DNA of 36,271 bases from Opitutaceae bacterium (GTDB lineage: Bacteria > Verrucomicrobiota > Verrucomicrobiia > Opitutales > Opitutaceae): contig JAGYIG010000035.1 of NCBI GenBank assembly GCA_018402455.1, forward strand, positions 1 through 36,271, written 5' to 3'. The notes beneath the pieces are model-generated. The model had not been told where the DNA came from. It saw only the letters and a list, made by a program, of their open reading frames with translations, and did no database searches. Numbering within the stretch: the stretch's first letter is position 1; every line of letters begins with the position of its first letter. Made by a program: the position numbers and the translations under genes. Positions 15,370 through 26,300 of the stretch are shown in pieces.

Positions 15370-18300
15370 ATGTTTGAGACCGAGCTTTGCCGCTACTTCA
15401 TTGACCAACCGATCAACTGGCATTTCGACCAAGAAATCGCCGATATTCGCGGCTGGGTGCTGTTCAAATCAGGCGAGGAACTGTTGGACCTGCGCGCCAC
15501 CTTGGACGGGGTTCATTTCTACGGCATCATCGGGATTGATCGCCCCGATATCCGCGACACCTTCGCGGCGGGCGGGCCAGGCCTCAAATCGGGCTTCCGC
15601 GTCAATGTCCGCCCGTGGCACGGTGCCAAGACACTGACGCTGGAGGTGATGAAGCGCGATCAGACCTGGGTCGAGTTCTGCCGGGAAGAGGTGGTCTGCG
15701 ATGGCCAGAACCAGCCGCCCCAAAAGCCCCCGGCCTACGTGCGCAGCGAGGTGCTGGCCGAGAGCCTTTATTACCTCTACCGCCACTTTCACCACGAATC
15801 CGGCGAGGTCATCAATCGCGAAGCCAAACGCGTGCTCGACGAGATTTCAGTGAACCAAACCGAGATGCTGCCGGAAAACGATCTGATCGGCTACCTCGAT
15901 CTTCCCGATTTCTGGGTGAACGCGCATTACGAAAAATTCCGCGTATCCGGCTGGGCCTTCTCCCGCGACCAAACCATTGCCCGCCTCCATGCCACGATCG
16001 GCTGCATCGACGAGAACCGACTCGTTTGGGGCAAAGAGCGCGAGGATGTGCTCCACTACAACCCCGATTTCCCCCAAGCCCTGAAATCGGCATTTTACGG
16101 TTTGGTGGACATCCGCCCGGGCTGTTTCAGTCCGGCATGCCTCAAGATCTGGGTGGATTATCCCGATCAACCTCGCCAGCTCCTCCGCTCCAAACGGCTT
16201 TTCATCAATCACCTCGACGAGAACAGCGGCCCGATCCCCTACTACAGCCACCTGAAATTCATCCGGGTGATGACAGCCATGGTCCGCCAAATCCTGCGCG
16301 GGCGCTACGAACTGGAGAGTTGGGTGGATTTTTGGCGGGCCGTGCGCACGACCCGGGTTAAACTGGCAAACAAGATGGTCCGGGGCGGCAAAGCCTCCAC
16401 TCCCCCTCCGCCTACCCCTTGGGAACGTGAGGAGCCCTTTGACCGGTGGACTCACCACAATCGGCTGACCCCGCGCTTGCTCAACTTCCTCACCGCGGAA
16501 GCCAAACCCACCATCGCCCGAGGCCCGAAGATCAGCATCGTGGTCCCGACCTACAACCCGCCCGCCAAGTTTCTCGAGGAGCTGATCGCCAGCGTGAAGG
16601 CGCAGGTTTACCCCAATTGGGAACTCTGTTTCGCCGACGATGCCTCCCCGCAGCCACACGTCCGCCAAAAGCTGCAGCAGGCCGCCGCCGCCGACTCGCG
16701 CATAACCTTCACGATCCGCGAAAGCAACGGCCACATCTCGGCCGCCACCAATTCGGCCCTGGCTCTGGCCACGGGCGAGTATGTTTCCTTTCTGGATCAC
16801 GACGACCTGCTGCCGCCCGACGCCCTGCTCCATGTGGCCGAAGCCATCGTCGCCCACCCTGACACCGACTTCCTCTACACGGACGAGGACAAGATCGATG
16901 CCAGCGGTCGCCACTACGATCCCCAGTTCAAGGGCAATTGGAACCCCGAGATGGCGATCACCCACAACTACACCCACCACCTGCGCACCCTCCGGCGCCG
17001 GATCGTGACAGACGTGGGCGGCCTCCGGGTCGGCTACGAGGGGGCCCAAGACATTGATCTGATCCTGCGTTGTGTGGAAAAAATCGACCCGGCCAACATC
17101 CGGCACGTGCCTTTTGTCTGCTACCATTGGCGCGCCCACGAGGAGAGCACCGCCCACCGCGGCGACCAAAAGGGGTATCTCTTTGGCGCCGCCCGCCGGG
17201 CGATTGAAGATGCGGTGGCGCGCCGGTCGCTGCGCGCCGACGTGGTGCTGCCGCCGTTGATGCAGGAGCACGCGCTGTGCCTGCACCAACTACGCTGGCA
17301 CGATGCGTTGTTGGCCGAGAGGCCGGTCACCATCGTGATCCCTTCGCGCAATCAGGCGACCCTGCTGCAGTCCTGTATCGATTCCTTGGATCGCACCGTC
17401 AATTGGGCCCACGTTAAACTCATCGTGGTGGACGATGGTTCCGACGAACCCGAGGCCATCAAACTGCTGCAGGCGGTCGCCGCCCGCGAGGACCGGCCCT
17501 GGCAGGTGATGCGGCCTGCTCGCGAGGCGAGTGGGTTCAACTACTCCCGCCTGGTCAACCTGGGCACCGCCGCGGCGGACACCCCGCTGGTGCTGCACCT
17601 CAACAACGATATTGAAGCCCTCGGGGCGGGTTGGCTCGAGGACATGGTCGGGTGGATGAGCGTGACCGGCGTCGGGGTGGTCGGCGCCCGGCTCATCCAC
17701 CGCGACGAAACCCTCAACCACGCCGGTATCTGGGTCGGCCCCAATGGCGGCCTGGCTCACGGCATTTTTGTCGGCTTGCCCAAGGACGATTTCGGCTACC
17801 TCTTCCTGCCCCACGCCGCGCGGGACACCACCGCCGTCACCGGAGCATGCCTGCTGACCAGCAAGGAACTTTATAACCAGCTGGGGGGATTCGACACCAC
17901 GGATTTCCGCGTCGCCTACAACGACGTTGACTACTGCCTGCGGGCGCAACAAGCGGGCTGGCGGACCGTCTATTCTCCCGGCGCGACGTTGATCCATCTG
18001 GGGTCGGCCACCCGGGGCATCAGCTACACCGAACAGGAGCACCTAGCGTTTGTGCAGAAGTATCCGGGATTTCGGGACCCGCACTTTTCGGAATCGGTGG
18101 AATACGCCAACCCGAGTTTCCGCATCAACGCCTATGACCACCGCTTCGCCAGTCGGGAACTCAAGCTCCACATTGGCATCGTTTCGCACAACCTCAACCT
18201 CGAGGGCGCCCCGCTGTTTATCGTGGAATACGCCCGGCACTTCAAGGAGGTCGCCGGTTGGGAGGTTACGGTGTTCGCCCCGTCCGAAGGGCCGTTGCGC

Positions 18301-19341
18301 GAGAACTTCGCGGCCATCGGCATCGACGTACAACTCATCGACATCGAGGCCGTGACGGGCGCGCCGACAGCCGCCGCTTTCGAAAGCGCGATCACCGCGT
18401 TGAGTGCGCAACCGCAGTGGCGCGGCTTGGACCTGATCGTGGGCAACACCATGCTGTCCTACTGGGTGGTGCCGCTCGGGCAGAAGCTCGACCTGCCCTC
18501 CTCGCTCTACATCCACGAAAGCAATGCCCCCCGGCGATTCTTCTCCGAACACCGACTGGCGACCGATGAGGTGATTCCTCTCATCGAAAAGGCGATGAGC
18601 GAAGCGACGCGGGTGATCTTCATCGCCGAATCCACCCGCCAGATCTACGCCGAGCTCAACCGCTACGACAATTTCCGCCTGATCAACAGCTGGATCGATA
18701 TCGCGCGCATCGAAAACTACATCAAGCATCACGACCGGGCCGAGTTGCGGCGGCAGCTGGACATTCCGGAGAACGCCACGGTGGTGGTGAACGTGGGCTC
18801 GGTGTGCCAACGCAAGGGGCAGCACATCTTCATTCGTGCCATCGATCACCTGCACCAGAATCACGGCGAGGAACTCGCGGCTCACGGGCCGATGCTCTAC
18901 GTCATGGTCGGAGCCCGGGAGGGTCTCTATCTCGAGACCATTGAAAACGACATCGAACTCATGGGGCTCACCAACACCCGCATGATCTACGAAACGCAGG
19001 AGGTCTACCAATGGTATCGGGTGGCCGACCTGTTCTGTTGCACGTCATTTGAGGAGTCGTTTCCCCGCGTGCTCCTCGAAGCGGCCGCCTTCAAGCTGCC
19101 CATCGTCAGCACCGACGTGAACGGCATCACCGAAATGCTGACCAACCACGACGAGGCCTACCTCATCAAGGCCGGCGACTACCATGTGCTCGCCGCCACC
19201 TTGAAAAAAGCGCTCGACCGCCACTATGCGGGCGACACCAAGATGATTTCCATGGCGTATACCCGCGTTTCCCGCTTCTACGACGCCCGTATCTCTCAAC
19301 CCGCCCACGTCGAAATGGCGCGGGAAACCTACTTCGGCTAA
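15370..19341 (+). CDS. Giant three-domain glycosyltransferase (GT2-GT2-GT4) with two beta modules
   Basis: The 1323-residue cytoplasmic protein has five visible parts. Two N-terminal beta modules: about 8-110 (IRGWVLF...IDRPDIRDTF...GFRVNV) and 178-280 (VSGWAFSRD...REDVLHYNPDFP). A first GT2 domain, 387-600: ISIVVPTYNPPAKFL, FADDAS, metal-binding LDHDD (475-479), YTDEDK, GYEGAQDIDLILR. A second GT2 domain, 652-880: VTIVIPSRNQATLL, VVDDGSDE, LHLNNDIEALGAGWLEDM, TAVTGACLLT, YNDVDYCLR. A C-terminal GT4 domain, 932-1320: VSHNLNLEGAPLFIVEYAR, VGSVCQRKGQHIFIRAI, and the donor-binding SFEESFPRVLLEA with Glu at 1228-1229. All three active sites look complete, so it could add several sugars of one repeat in sequence, like known multi-domain O-antigen glycosyltransferases. 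It is followed after 16 bases by a paralogue of the same architecture. Confidence 0.9.
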   Translation: MFETELCRYFIDQPINWHFDQEIADIRGWVLFKSGEELLDLRATLDGVHFYGIIGIDRPDIRDTFAAGGPGLKSGFRVNVRPWHGAKTLTLEVMKRDQTWVEFCREEVVCDGQNQPPQKPPAYVRSEVLAESLYYLYRHFHHESGEVINREAKRVLDEISVNQTEMLPENDLIGYLDLPDFWVNAHYEKFRVSGWAFSRDQTIARLHATIGCIDENRLVWGKEREDVLHYNPDFPQALKSAFYGLVDIRPGCFSPACLKIWVDYPDQPRQLLRSKRLFINHLDENSGPIPYYSHLKFIRVMTAMVRQILRGRYELESWVDFWRAVRTTRVKLANKMVRGGKASTPPPPTPWEREEPFDRWTHHNRLTPRLLNFLTAEAKPTIARGPKISIVVPTYNPPAKFLEELIASVKAQVYPNWELCFADDASPQPHVRQKLQQAAAADSRITFTIRESNGHISAATNSALALATGEYVSFLDHDDLLPPDALLHVAEAIVAHPDTDFLYTDEDKIDASGRHYDPQFKGNWNPEMAITHNYTHHLRTLRRRIVTDVGGLRVGYEGAQDIDLILRCVEKIDPANIRHVPFVCYHWRAHEESTAHRGDQKGYLFGAARRAIEDAVARRSLRADVVLPPLMQEHALCLHQLRWHDALLAERPVTIVIPSRNQATLLQSCIDSLDRTVNWAHVKLIVVDDGSDEPEAIKLLQAVAAREDRPWQVMRPAREASGFNYSRLVNLGTAAADTPLVLHLNNDIEALGAGWLEDMVGWMSVTGVGVVGARLIHRDETLNHAGIWVGPNGGLAHGIFVGLPKDDFGYLFLPHAARDTTAVTGACLLTSKELYNQLGGFDTTDFRVAYNDVDYCLRAQQAGWRTVYSPGATLIHLGSATRGISYTEQEHLAFVQKYPGFRDPHFSESVEYANPSFRINAYDHRFASRELKLHIGIVSHNLNLEGAPLFIVEYARHFKEVAGWEVTVFAPSEGPLRENFAAIGIDVQLIDIEAVTGAPTAAAFESAITALSAQPQWRGLDLIVGNTMLSYWVVPLGQKLDLPSSLYIHESNAPRRFFSEHRLATDEVIPLIEKAMSEATRVIFIAESTRQIYAELNRYDNFRLINSWIDIARIENYIKHHDRAELRRQLDIPENATVVVNVGSVCQRKGQHIFIRAIDHLHQNHGEELAAHGPMLYVMVGAREGLYLETIENDIELMGLTNTRMIYETQEVYQWYRVADLFCCTSFEESFPRVLLEAAAFKLPIVSTDVNGITEMLTNHDEAYLIKAGDYHVLAATLKKALDRHYAGDTKMISMAYTRVSRFYDARISQPAHVEMARETYFG

Positions 19342-19357
19342 ACGCCCCCGTTCGTCC

Positions 19358-22300
19358 ATGAACGAAAACGAGTCCTACCTCTTTCACATCGAACAGCCGG
19401 CCGAGTGGCATCGCCCGCCCGATCACTTTTGGATCTACGGCTGGTTCGTGCCCAAGAACAACACGGTCTACACGGACATGCGCGCGTTCATCGACGACGT
19501 GCCCTTCACCGGCCTGCTCGGGCTGCCGCGACCCGACATTGAGGCGGCCTACGCGGGCTGGACAGCGGGGCGGCCTCCGGGGTTTGCCTTCCGGCTGGAG
19601 CCATGGGTGGGCGCCCAGACTATTCGCCTGGAAATCATGAACCGCGACAACGAGTGGGCGGAGTTCTGGCGCGTCGATATCAGGATCGAGGGCAAGGGAG
19701 AGTGCAAAAAATATGAACCCCGCATTCCCGCCGACTTGTTGGAGCTGCTCTACCTGCGCCTGTTGAAGCACCCGTCGCTGCACCCCGACGCTCCGTTGGC
19801 GGCCCACGCCACCCGCATGGTGCAGGACTTCGCCATCAATTGCGTTGATGTCCTGCCCAACCCGCCGTTCCGTGGCCAGTTTGAGCAGCCCCAGCTGATT
19901 GCCCATTCCCAATACAACAAGGTTTCCGTGCTCGGCTGGATTTTCCACGAGGAGAAACCCATTGAACGGCTCCTCGCGACCACCGACGGCAATAACTTCA
20001 ACGAGCTCGTCCACGGCATCGAACGACAGGATGTCGGCAAAAAATACGCCGCCTTCCCGCAGGCGCAACACTCCCGATTTCAGGGGATCATCGACATCAA
20101 TCAAATCGCGGCGAATCCGATTCCGATCATGATTTTTGCGGAGTTCGCGGACGGCACCCGGGAGTTGGTCTTCGCCAAACGGGTCTACCAGTGGAGTTGC
20201 ATCGAAAAGGAGGCGCGGCTGCCGCCTTACGACGAAAACCACTTCAACACCGTCCGGCAGTGCATCCTGAACGCCGCCAAAACCCTCGGCGTCGACGACG
20301 GCGGCTGGCGGTTCCGCCGGGAATCCAGTCGTCTGCACAAACTCTACGCCACCGAGGCACAGGACCCGCTGCCGTGGTATCGGTGGCGGACCCAGACCCC
20401 CTACGAGATCTGGGTCGACAATCATCAGCTCCGGCCCCGCCTGCGCCACGAGCTGGAACAGTCCGCGGCGGCCATCGCGACGGGTGAGGCCCCGCTGATT
20501 TCCCTCCTGCTGGATTCCCGTCGGGTCACGCCGGAGGAATTGGACCGGTTGGCCACCTCGTTGGGCGCCCAGCTCTACGCCCACTGGGAATTGCTGGTCG
20601 TCATCCGGGCGGAAGCGGATCCCGCCTTCACCGCCCACGTGCAAAGACTCGGCACGGTTGATCCACGGGTGCGGTTTGCCCACGGCGCCCCGGCCGAGAA
20701 TTTTGCGACCTCGCTCAACCACGCGGTGGGCGCGGCTCGCGGCGGGTGGCTGATGTTTCCCGAACCCGGAGCCACGTTCCCCCCCGAGGGCCTGCTGCTG
20801 CTGGCCGAGGAAATGACGGCGGAGCGGGATCTGGTTTTTGCCGACGAGGATCACCGCACGACCAAGGGCGAGCGCCTTAAACCGGTCTTCAAAACGCATT
20901 GGAGCCCCGAACTCATCTACTCCGGCACCCACCCCGGAGAATGCGTCGCCCTGCGGCGGGTGGTTTTTGAACAGACCGGAGGATTCGAGGAAACGTATGC
21001 CGATCTCCTGCGCCTTTCCCTGGCCCTCAAGCTGCAGGCCGTCGTCATCCCGGCGCGCACGTGTCACGTTTCCAAAATTGCCTACCACCGCGCCTGGCCC
21101 CGGCCCCGATTCGAGTCCACCTCCGACTACGTCGAGGCGTTCCGGGCGGCCGTCACCGCCTCGCTCCAACAACGCGGCCTGCCGGGCAAGGGATTCCAGC
21201 CCCCCTTCGCCGTGAACGCCAAGCTACCCGTGCAGCAGGTGTTCTGGGACCACCGCTTCCTGGCGGAAAACAATGTCACCATTGTGATCCCCACCCGGGA
21301 CCACTCCGACCTGCTGGAGCGCTGCATCGAAGCCCTGCTGCAGACGGTCAATTGGCAGCACGTGAAACTCATCATCGTCGATGACTTTTCCCGGGAGGAG
21401 AAAGCGGTCCGCTTTCTCCAGTGCCTCGCCGCCCGACGCGACTTCAGCTGTCGAGTGATCCGGCCCGAGGTCGATCCCATGCTGCCGTTCAACTACTCGC
21501 GTTTGGTGAACGCCGCCCTGCCCTTCATCGACACCCCTTTGATTCTGCACCTCAACAACGATGTCGATGCGCTGAAGCCCGGCTGGATCGAGGAAATGGC
21601 CGGCTGGTTTTCCATCGAACAGGTCGGCGTGGTCGGGGCGCGCCTGCTCTACGCCGACGGCCACATCAATCACGCCGGGGTCATCGTCGGCCCTCACCAT
21701 GGCTTGGCCGATGTTCCGCTGGCCGGATTGGGGCCGAATGAAGACGCGCCGTTTGAGCTGCATCGCCTTGCGCGAAACTGCTCGGCCGTCACCGGCGCCT
21801 GTCTGATGACGCGCACGTCGCTCTATCGGGAGTTCGGCGGCTTCGACGCCGACGACCTCGGGGTCGCCTACAACGACATCGACTACTGCCTGCGGCTGGC
21901 GGCCGCCGGCCATCGCACCGTCTACACGCCGCAAGCGGAGCTGTGGCACTGGGGCAGCGCCTCGCGCGGCACTTCCTATCACCCCGAGGAACACATCGCC
22001 TTCGCCCGCAAGTATCGGGGCCTCGAAGATCCCTACTGGAGCCCCTTCCTCAAGGCCGCCCACCGCAACGTGGAGATCGACCCGTATCGCTACGGCCACC
22101 TCCGACGGTTGGACAAGCTGCACCTGCTCGCCGTCACCCATAATCTGAACTTCGAGGGCGCCCCCCTGTTCCTCTTCGAGTATGTGGGCTTCCTGATCAA
22201 GGAACTCGGTTTCACCATCGACGTCGTTTCGGCCGAGGAAGGTCCCTTGCGTCAGGCCTACGAGGCACTGGGCGTGAACATCATGCTGGTGGATCGCCAT

Positions 22301-23359
22301 CCCCTCCATGGCAGCCGCCACGATCGGGAGTTTGCGGAGCAACTGGAGGTCATGCGCCGGGACCTGCAAAGTCAGGTCGACCTCACGCCGGTCGATGCGG
22401 TGATCTGCAACACCCTCGCCTGCTGGTGGGGGGTGCACCTCGCCAACGCCGTGGGGAAACCCTCGTTGTTCTACATTCACGAAAGCACGTCGGTGAAACG
22501 GTTTTTTTCCGGCGCCCTGCCCAAGCAGCAACATCACGTGGCCCGGCAATCCTTCCGGATGGCCACGCGGGTTTGTTTCCTCTGCCAAGCGACCCGCTCT
22601 TACTACGAAGAGCTCAACGACTATAACAACTTCCGCTTTGTTTCCTCGTGGATCGATCTGCCCCGGATTGAAAAATTGAAACGCGAAACGCCCCGCGAGG
22701 CCGCCCGCGCGAAACTGGGGTTTGCTCCGCACGAACAGGTCATCGCCAACATCGGCACCGTTTGTGAGCGAAAAGGACAGCATGTCTTTATTCGCACGGT
22801 GGCTTACTTCATGAAGCACTTCGCCGCTCAAGGCAGCTACCGGTTCCTCATGGTCGGCGGCCGACCGGGCGAATACCAGTCTTCCCTGGAAAGTGACATC
22901 AAGCGCCTCGGCCTCGGGGACGTCATCCAAATCGTCAACGAGACCGATCGGGTTTATGAGTATTTCCGCGCGGCCAACCTGTTCGCGTGCTCCTCCTTTG
23001 AGGAATCGTTCCCCCGCGTATTGCTCGAAGCGCTGGCTTTTGAAACCCCCATCGTGAGCACCAACGTGCACGGCGTGCCCGAAATGGTGACCAACAAGGC
23101 CGAGGCCTACCTCGTCCCTCCCGGCGAACCCATCGCCTTCGCCAAAACCCTCAAAACCTGTTTGGACAAACTCCTGCACGGCACGTCGACCGTGCCCATG
23201 GGCTATTCCAAAGTTGTGCGGGCCTACGGCATGGATGCGGTGTTGCCCAAGCACGCGGATCTCGCCCGCGAAGCCGTGCTGGACTTTGATGGCAATACCC
23301 AGCGCACCAAACCGCTGCGTCTATCCGGGGGCGGCGACCGCGTGGAATCCAGCTGGTGA
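19358..23359 (+). CDS. Giant glycosyltransferase paralogue (pseudo-GT2, GT2, GT4) with two beta modules
   Basis: The 1333-residue protein repeats its neighbour's layout. Beta modules lie at about 8-110 (IYGWFVP...LPRPDIEAAY) and 175-280 (VLGWIFHEEK...ERQDVGKKYAAFP). The first GT2-like domain (about 378-585) has lost its catalytic motifs: the nucleotide-binding FADDAS is VIRAEAD, the metal-binding LDHDD is FPEPG (467-471), and the GAQDIDL segment is TYADLLRL. Only the FADEDHR strand remains. The second GT2 (638-880) is intact: VTIVIPTRDHSDLL, IIVDDFS, LHLNNDVDALKPGWIEEM, VTGACLMT, YNDIDYCLR. The GT4 domain (about 925-1310) keeps VTHNLNFEGAPLFLFEY, IGTVCERKGQHVFIRTV and SFEESFPRVLLEALAF. It likely adds two sugars, with the dead domain kept as scaffold or acceptor-binding unit (inference). 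Its TGA overlaps the GTG of the next gene. Confidence 0.9.
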   Translation: MNENESYLFHIEQPAEWHRPPDHFWIYGWFVPKNNTVYTDMRAFIDDVPFTGLLGLPRPDIEAAYAGWTAGRPPGFAFRLEPWVGAQTIRLEIMNRDNEWAEFWRVDIRIEGKGECKKYEPRIPADLLELLYLRLLKHPSLHPDAPLAAHATRMVQDFAINCVDVLPNPPFRGQFEQPQLIAHSQYNKVSVLGWIFHEEKPIERLLATTDGNNFNELVHGIERQDVGKKYAAFPQAQHSRFQGIIDINQIAANPIPIMIFAEFADGTRELVFAKRVYQWSCIEKEARLPPYDENHFNTVRQCILNAAKTLGVDDGGWRFRRESSRLHKLYATEAQDPLPWYRWRTQTPYEIWVDNHQLRPRLRHELEQSAAAIATGEAPLISLLLDSRRVTPEELDRLATSLGAQLYAHWELLVVIRAEADPAFTAHVQRLGTVDPRVRFAHGAPAENFATSLNHAVGAARGGWLMFPEPGATFPPEGLLLLAEEMTAERDLVFADEDHRTTKGERLKPVFKTHWSPELIYSGTHPGECVALRRVVFEQTGGFEETYADLLRLSLALKLQAVVIPARTCHVSKIAYHRAWPRPRFESTSDYVEAFRAAVTASLQQRGLPGKGFQPPFAVNAKLPVQQVFWDHRFLAENNVTIVIPTRDHSDLLERCIEALLQTVNWQHVKLIIVDDFSREEKAVRFLQCLAARRDFSCRVIRPEVDPMLPFNYSRLVNAALPFIDTPLILHLNNDVDALKPGWIEEMAGWFSIEQVGVVGARLLYADGHINHAGVIVGPHHGLADVPLAGLGPNEDAPFELHRLARNCSAVTGACLMTRTSLYREFGGFDADDLGVAYNDIDYCLRLAAAGHRTVYTPQAELWHWGSASRGTSYHPEEHIAFARKYRGLEDPYWSPFLKAAHRNVEIDPYRYGHLRRLDKLHLLAVTHNLNFEGAPLFLFEYVGFLIKELGFTIDVVSAEEGPLRQAYEALGVNIMLVDRHPLHGSRHDREFAEQLEVMRRDLQSQVDLTPVDAVICNTLACWWGVHLANAVGKPSLFYIHESTSVKRFFSGALPKQQHHVARQSFRMATRVCFLCQATRSYYEELNDYNNFRFVSSWIDLPRIEKLKRETPREAARAKLGFAPHEQVIANIGTVCERKGQHVFIRTVAYFMKHFAAQGSYRFLMVGGRPGEYQSSLESDIKRLGLGDVIQIVNETDRVYEYFRAANLFACSSFEESFPRVLLEALAFETPIVSTNVHGVPEMVTNKAEAYLVPPGEPIAFAKTLKTCLDKLLHGTSTVPMGYSKVVRAYGMDAVLPKHADLAREAVLDFDGNTQRTKPLRLSGGGDRVESSW

Positions 23360-26300
23360 AGCCCTCATCCCAACAGTCACTGGTCGCCCTCCTGCTGTTT
23401 TGCCTGATTGGAGTGGCTCTGAGCCGGGTGCCCTGGATGGGGCGGGACATCTGGAATCTGGACGAAGGGTCCACCTTTACGATGGCCCATCAAGTGCTGG
23501 ATGGTGGCGTGCTTTATCGCGATGCCGCGGACAATCGAAGCCCCTTGGTTCCCTACCTGAAGGCACTCATTTTCGCGGTTTTTGGCGAGTGGAACGCCGG
23601 AGCGATCCATCTGGCCCTCGCCGTTCTGATCGGCCTGACTACTTTCGGTCTGGGCTGGATCGGGTTGCGGCTGGGAGGATGGAGCCTCGCTTGGCCGACC
23701 GTGATCTCCGCCTGGTTTCTCCAGATATTTTGGATCGACGTCGGGGACGCCATGTCGGCCAACACGGAGTGGTTCGTCATTGCATTCTCCACCGCGGCAT
23801 TCGCGTTGTTCGTTGCCAGTGTGGAAAAACCCAGCCTGGGACGCGGGCTAGGAGTCGGGCTGCTTTTCGGGGGAGCGGTGTTGTGTAAACAGCCGGGGCT
23901 GCTCGACATGCTGGTGGCGGCTGTGCTGTTGGGTCTGCTGGCGCTGAATCCGGGGACCGTTGGGCGCCGCGAATTACTTCGTTTTGGCGCGGCCATGGTG
24001 GTGGGCACATTGGTTCCCCTGGCACTTTTCTCGATCCATTACGCCATGGTCGGAGCCTGGGCAGACTACGTGTTTTACGCGTTCACCTTGAACACCGAGA
24101 TCTATATCCCCGAGGTGCCATTCTGGGAACGCCTAGCCGGGGTGCGCCTGCCGTTTGTCATGGCGTGGCACAACGCGCCCCTGTTCGGGCTGCTGGGCAT
24201 AATCGCCGCCGGGGGGCTGTTGATCCGCGCCCTGCCGCAACTGGGACGAAAATCGCCGATCGAGCTATTGCCTTGGCTTATTCTCGGCTGGACCGCCTCC
24301 GGTCTGGTCGGGACGATGCTAAGCGGTCGCGAGTTTGCCCATTACAGCGAACAAATCATTCCCGGACTCAGTCTGGCCGTCGGCTGGCTGTTTCAACGGC
24401 TCCGATCGGGGCGCACGGCACCGTGGCTTCAGCGGGGGCGCTATTTGCAAGGACTGTTGGTGGTCGCGCTCGTTGCCTCAATCGCCGTTCGCAGCTTTCA
24501 AATTCGAGCGGAAGTCGCCCGCACCGATGATCGTCCCCATCCGCTGGGGGAGTTGGCTCGTCAATTCAGTGATCCCGACGAGCGCCTTTTGGTTTGGGGC
24601 TATTTTCCGGAAATTTATTTCGTGGCCCAGCGCCTACCTTCCACCCGCTACATCTACACCAACTATCTGACCGGTCTCATTGCGTGGACCAATTTGGACC
24701 CCTTCCTCGATGTGGCCAAAGGCATCTCGCCGGGAGCTCAGGAAAAGTTCGAAGCAGATTTTACTGCCCGCCCCCCCGCCGTTATCGTCGATACCAATGA
24801 CCTCCGGGGCTACGCGCGTTTTCCCATCGAAGATCGGAAATGGCTCTGGCCGAGAATCACCCGGGACTATGCTCAAGTCGCGGCTTACTCAGTGGATCAG
24901 ACCCGGATGCGGCTGTTTCGGCGGCTGGACAAAGCTCCCCCTGGGGTGGAGCAACTACCGCGCTATGCCGAATTGAGTTCGGCGCTGGAAATCTCCGGTT
25001 ACGCGGACCTTCGCCCAGGTTCCCAGCCCACCTTGGAAATAAAAGGCGGCCTCGCGATCAATCGCCTCATCCTGATGTCCGACGACCACGTCCGAGCAAG
25101 TCTGCCGCATGACCCCGAATCCCCGGTCCAGGTTCGGTTTTTTGGGGGTGACCTTCCTCTTGATCTGCCCCGCGCCTGGGCCCTGGGCCAACGGACGGAC
25201 GGCAGCTGGATCCGCAGTGAACGATTCAATTTCAGCCACTTCCTACGCCAGCATCGTCTCACGCAACCGATGGAGCCCGCGCTGACTTTTGAGGCATCCC
25301 TCATCCCTCCGTCGGTCGTCACCAGCCAATACCCCAAAATCAATGCTTACAACGAAGAGGGGAATTTGTGGAGCCTTCAGGCCCCTGCTCAATTGCGTTA
25401 TCCCTGTCCGGAAGGCGTGCGGCGCCTGCGTTTTGTCCATAGCATCTCACTGGCCGCCATGTTCAAGAGCGACGGCTACGACATCTCGATTTATTGGCTG
25501 ACGCCCGACGGGCAGGAGTCGCTTTTGTGGCGCCGCCGCATGGAGCCCCATCGCCGAGGCCAGGATCAGTTTCCACAAAATGAGGAAATCATGCTGCCGA
25601 CCCGCAGTCCTGGCGAGTTGGAGTTTCGATTCACCAGCGGTGCAAAAAGTGACGCAGAAAATGATCAGATCTACTTCGGCGAACTTGCCGGTTTCACCAT
25701 CGGGCCGACCCTTTACGTCGGGGATGATGCCGTTTTGGCCGCGTCCGCGGAAGAGACCCCCTACATCGATAACGACGCCGGCCATTGGTTGCTCCACGCC
25801 CCGGCCCAGGTCGTCTGGCCCCGTCCGGCCAATCTGATGGAATTGACCTTCGACTACGGTGTGGAGGTCGGGGCCTACGAATTCGGGGATCAAGGCCACA
25901 CCACTGGGGTGGGCTTTCAGGTGACGCTGCAGACCGAGTCCGGCCAAGAGACCCGGTTGTGGCGGGACATCCTACGCCCTTTTGTTCACCCCGAAGACCG
26001 GGGGGTGCAAACCGCCCGCATCGCCCTGCCCCCGAATGGGACGGGAAAACTGATTCTCACCACTGACGGCGGGGACGACGACGACTATTCGTGGGATTGG
26101 TCATTTGCCGGCAATTTCAATGGGATCACCACCGGGCCGACCATCACTTTGACTGCGGGGGCGCCGCTGCTGTCGATCCGCAACCACGGCTATAATGAGG
26201 GGTGGTCTGATCGCCAGAGTGCAGACCGGTGGGGCGCGCAGACCCCCCAGGAGTTGGTTTATCGAAAACCGGCCCGCATGACGGAACTTACGCTGCGGTT

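Noticed and set aside
15847..17289. 480-codon minus-strand open frame
   Set aside because: Antisense of the giant glycosyltransferase at 15370; composition typical of the opposite-strand frame in GC-rich genes.
19166..23254. Two minus-strand frames of about 670 codons each
   Set aside because: Both lie antisense to the giant glycosyltransferases and show no domain; long only because stops are rare in this GC-rich frame.
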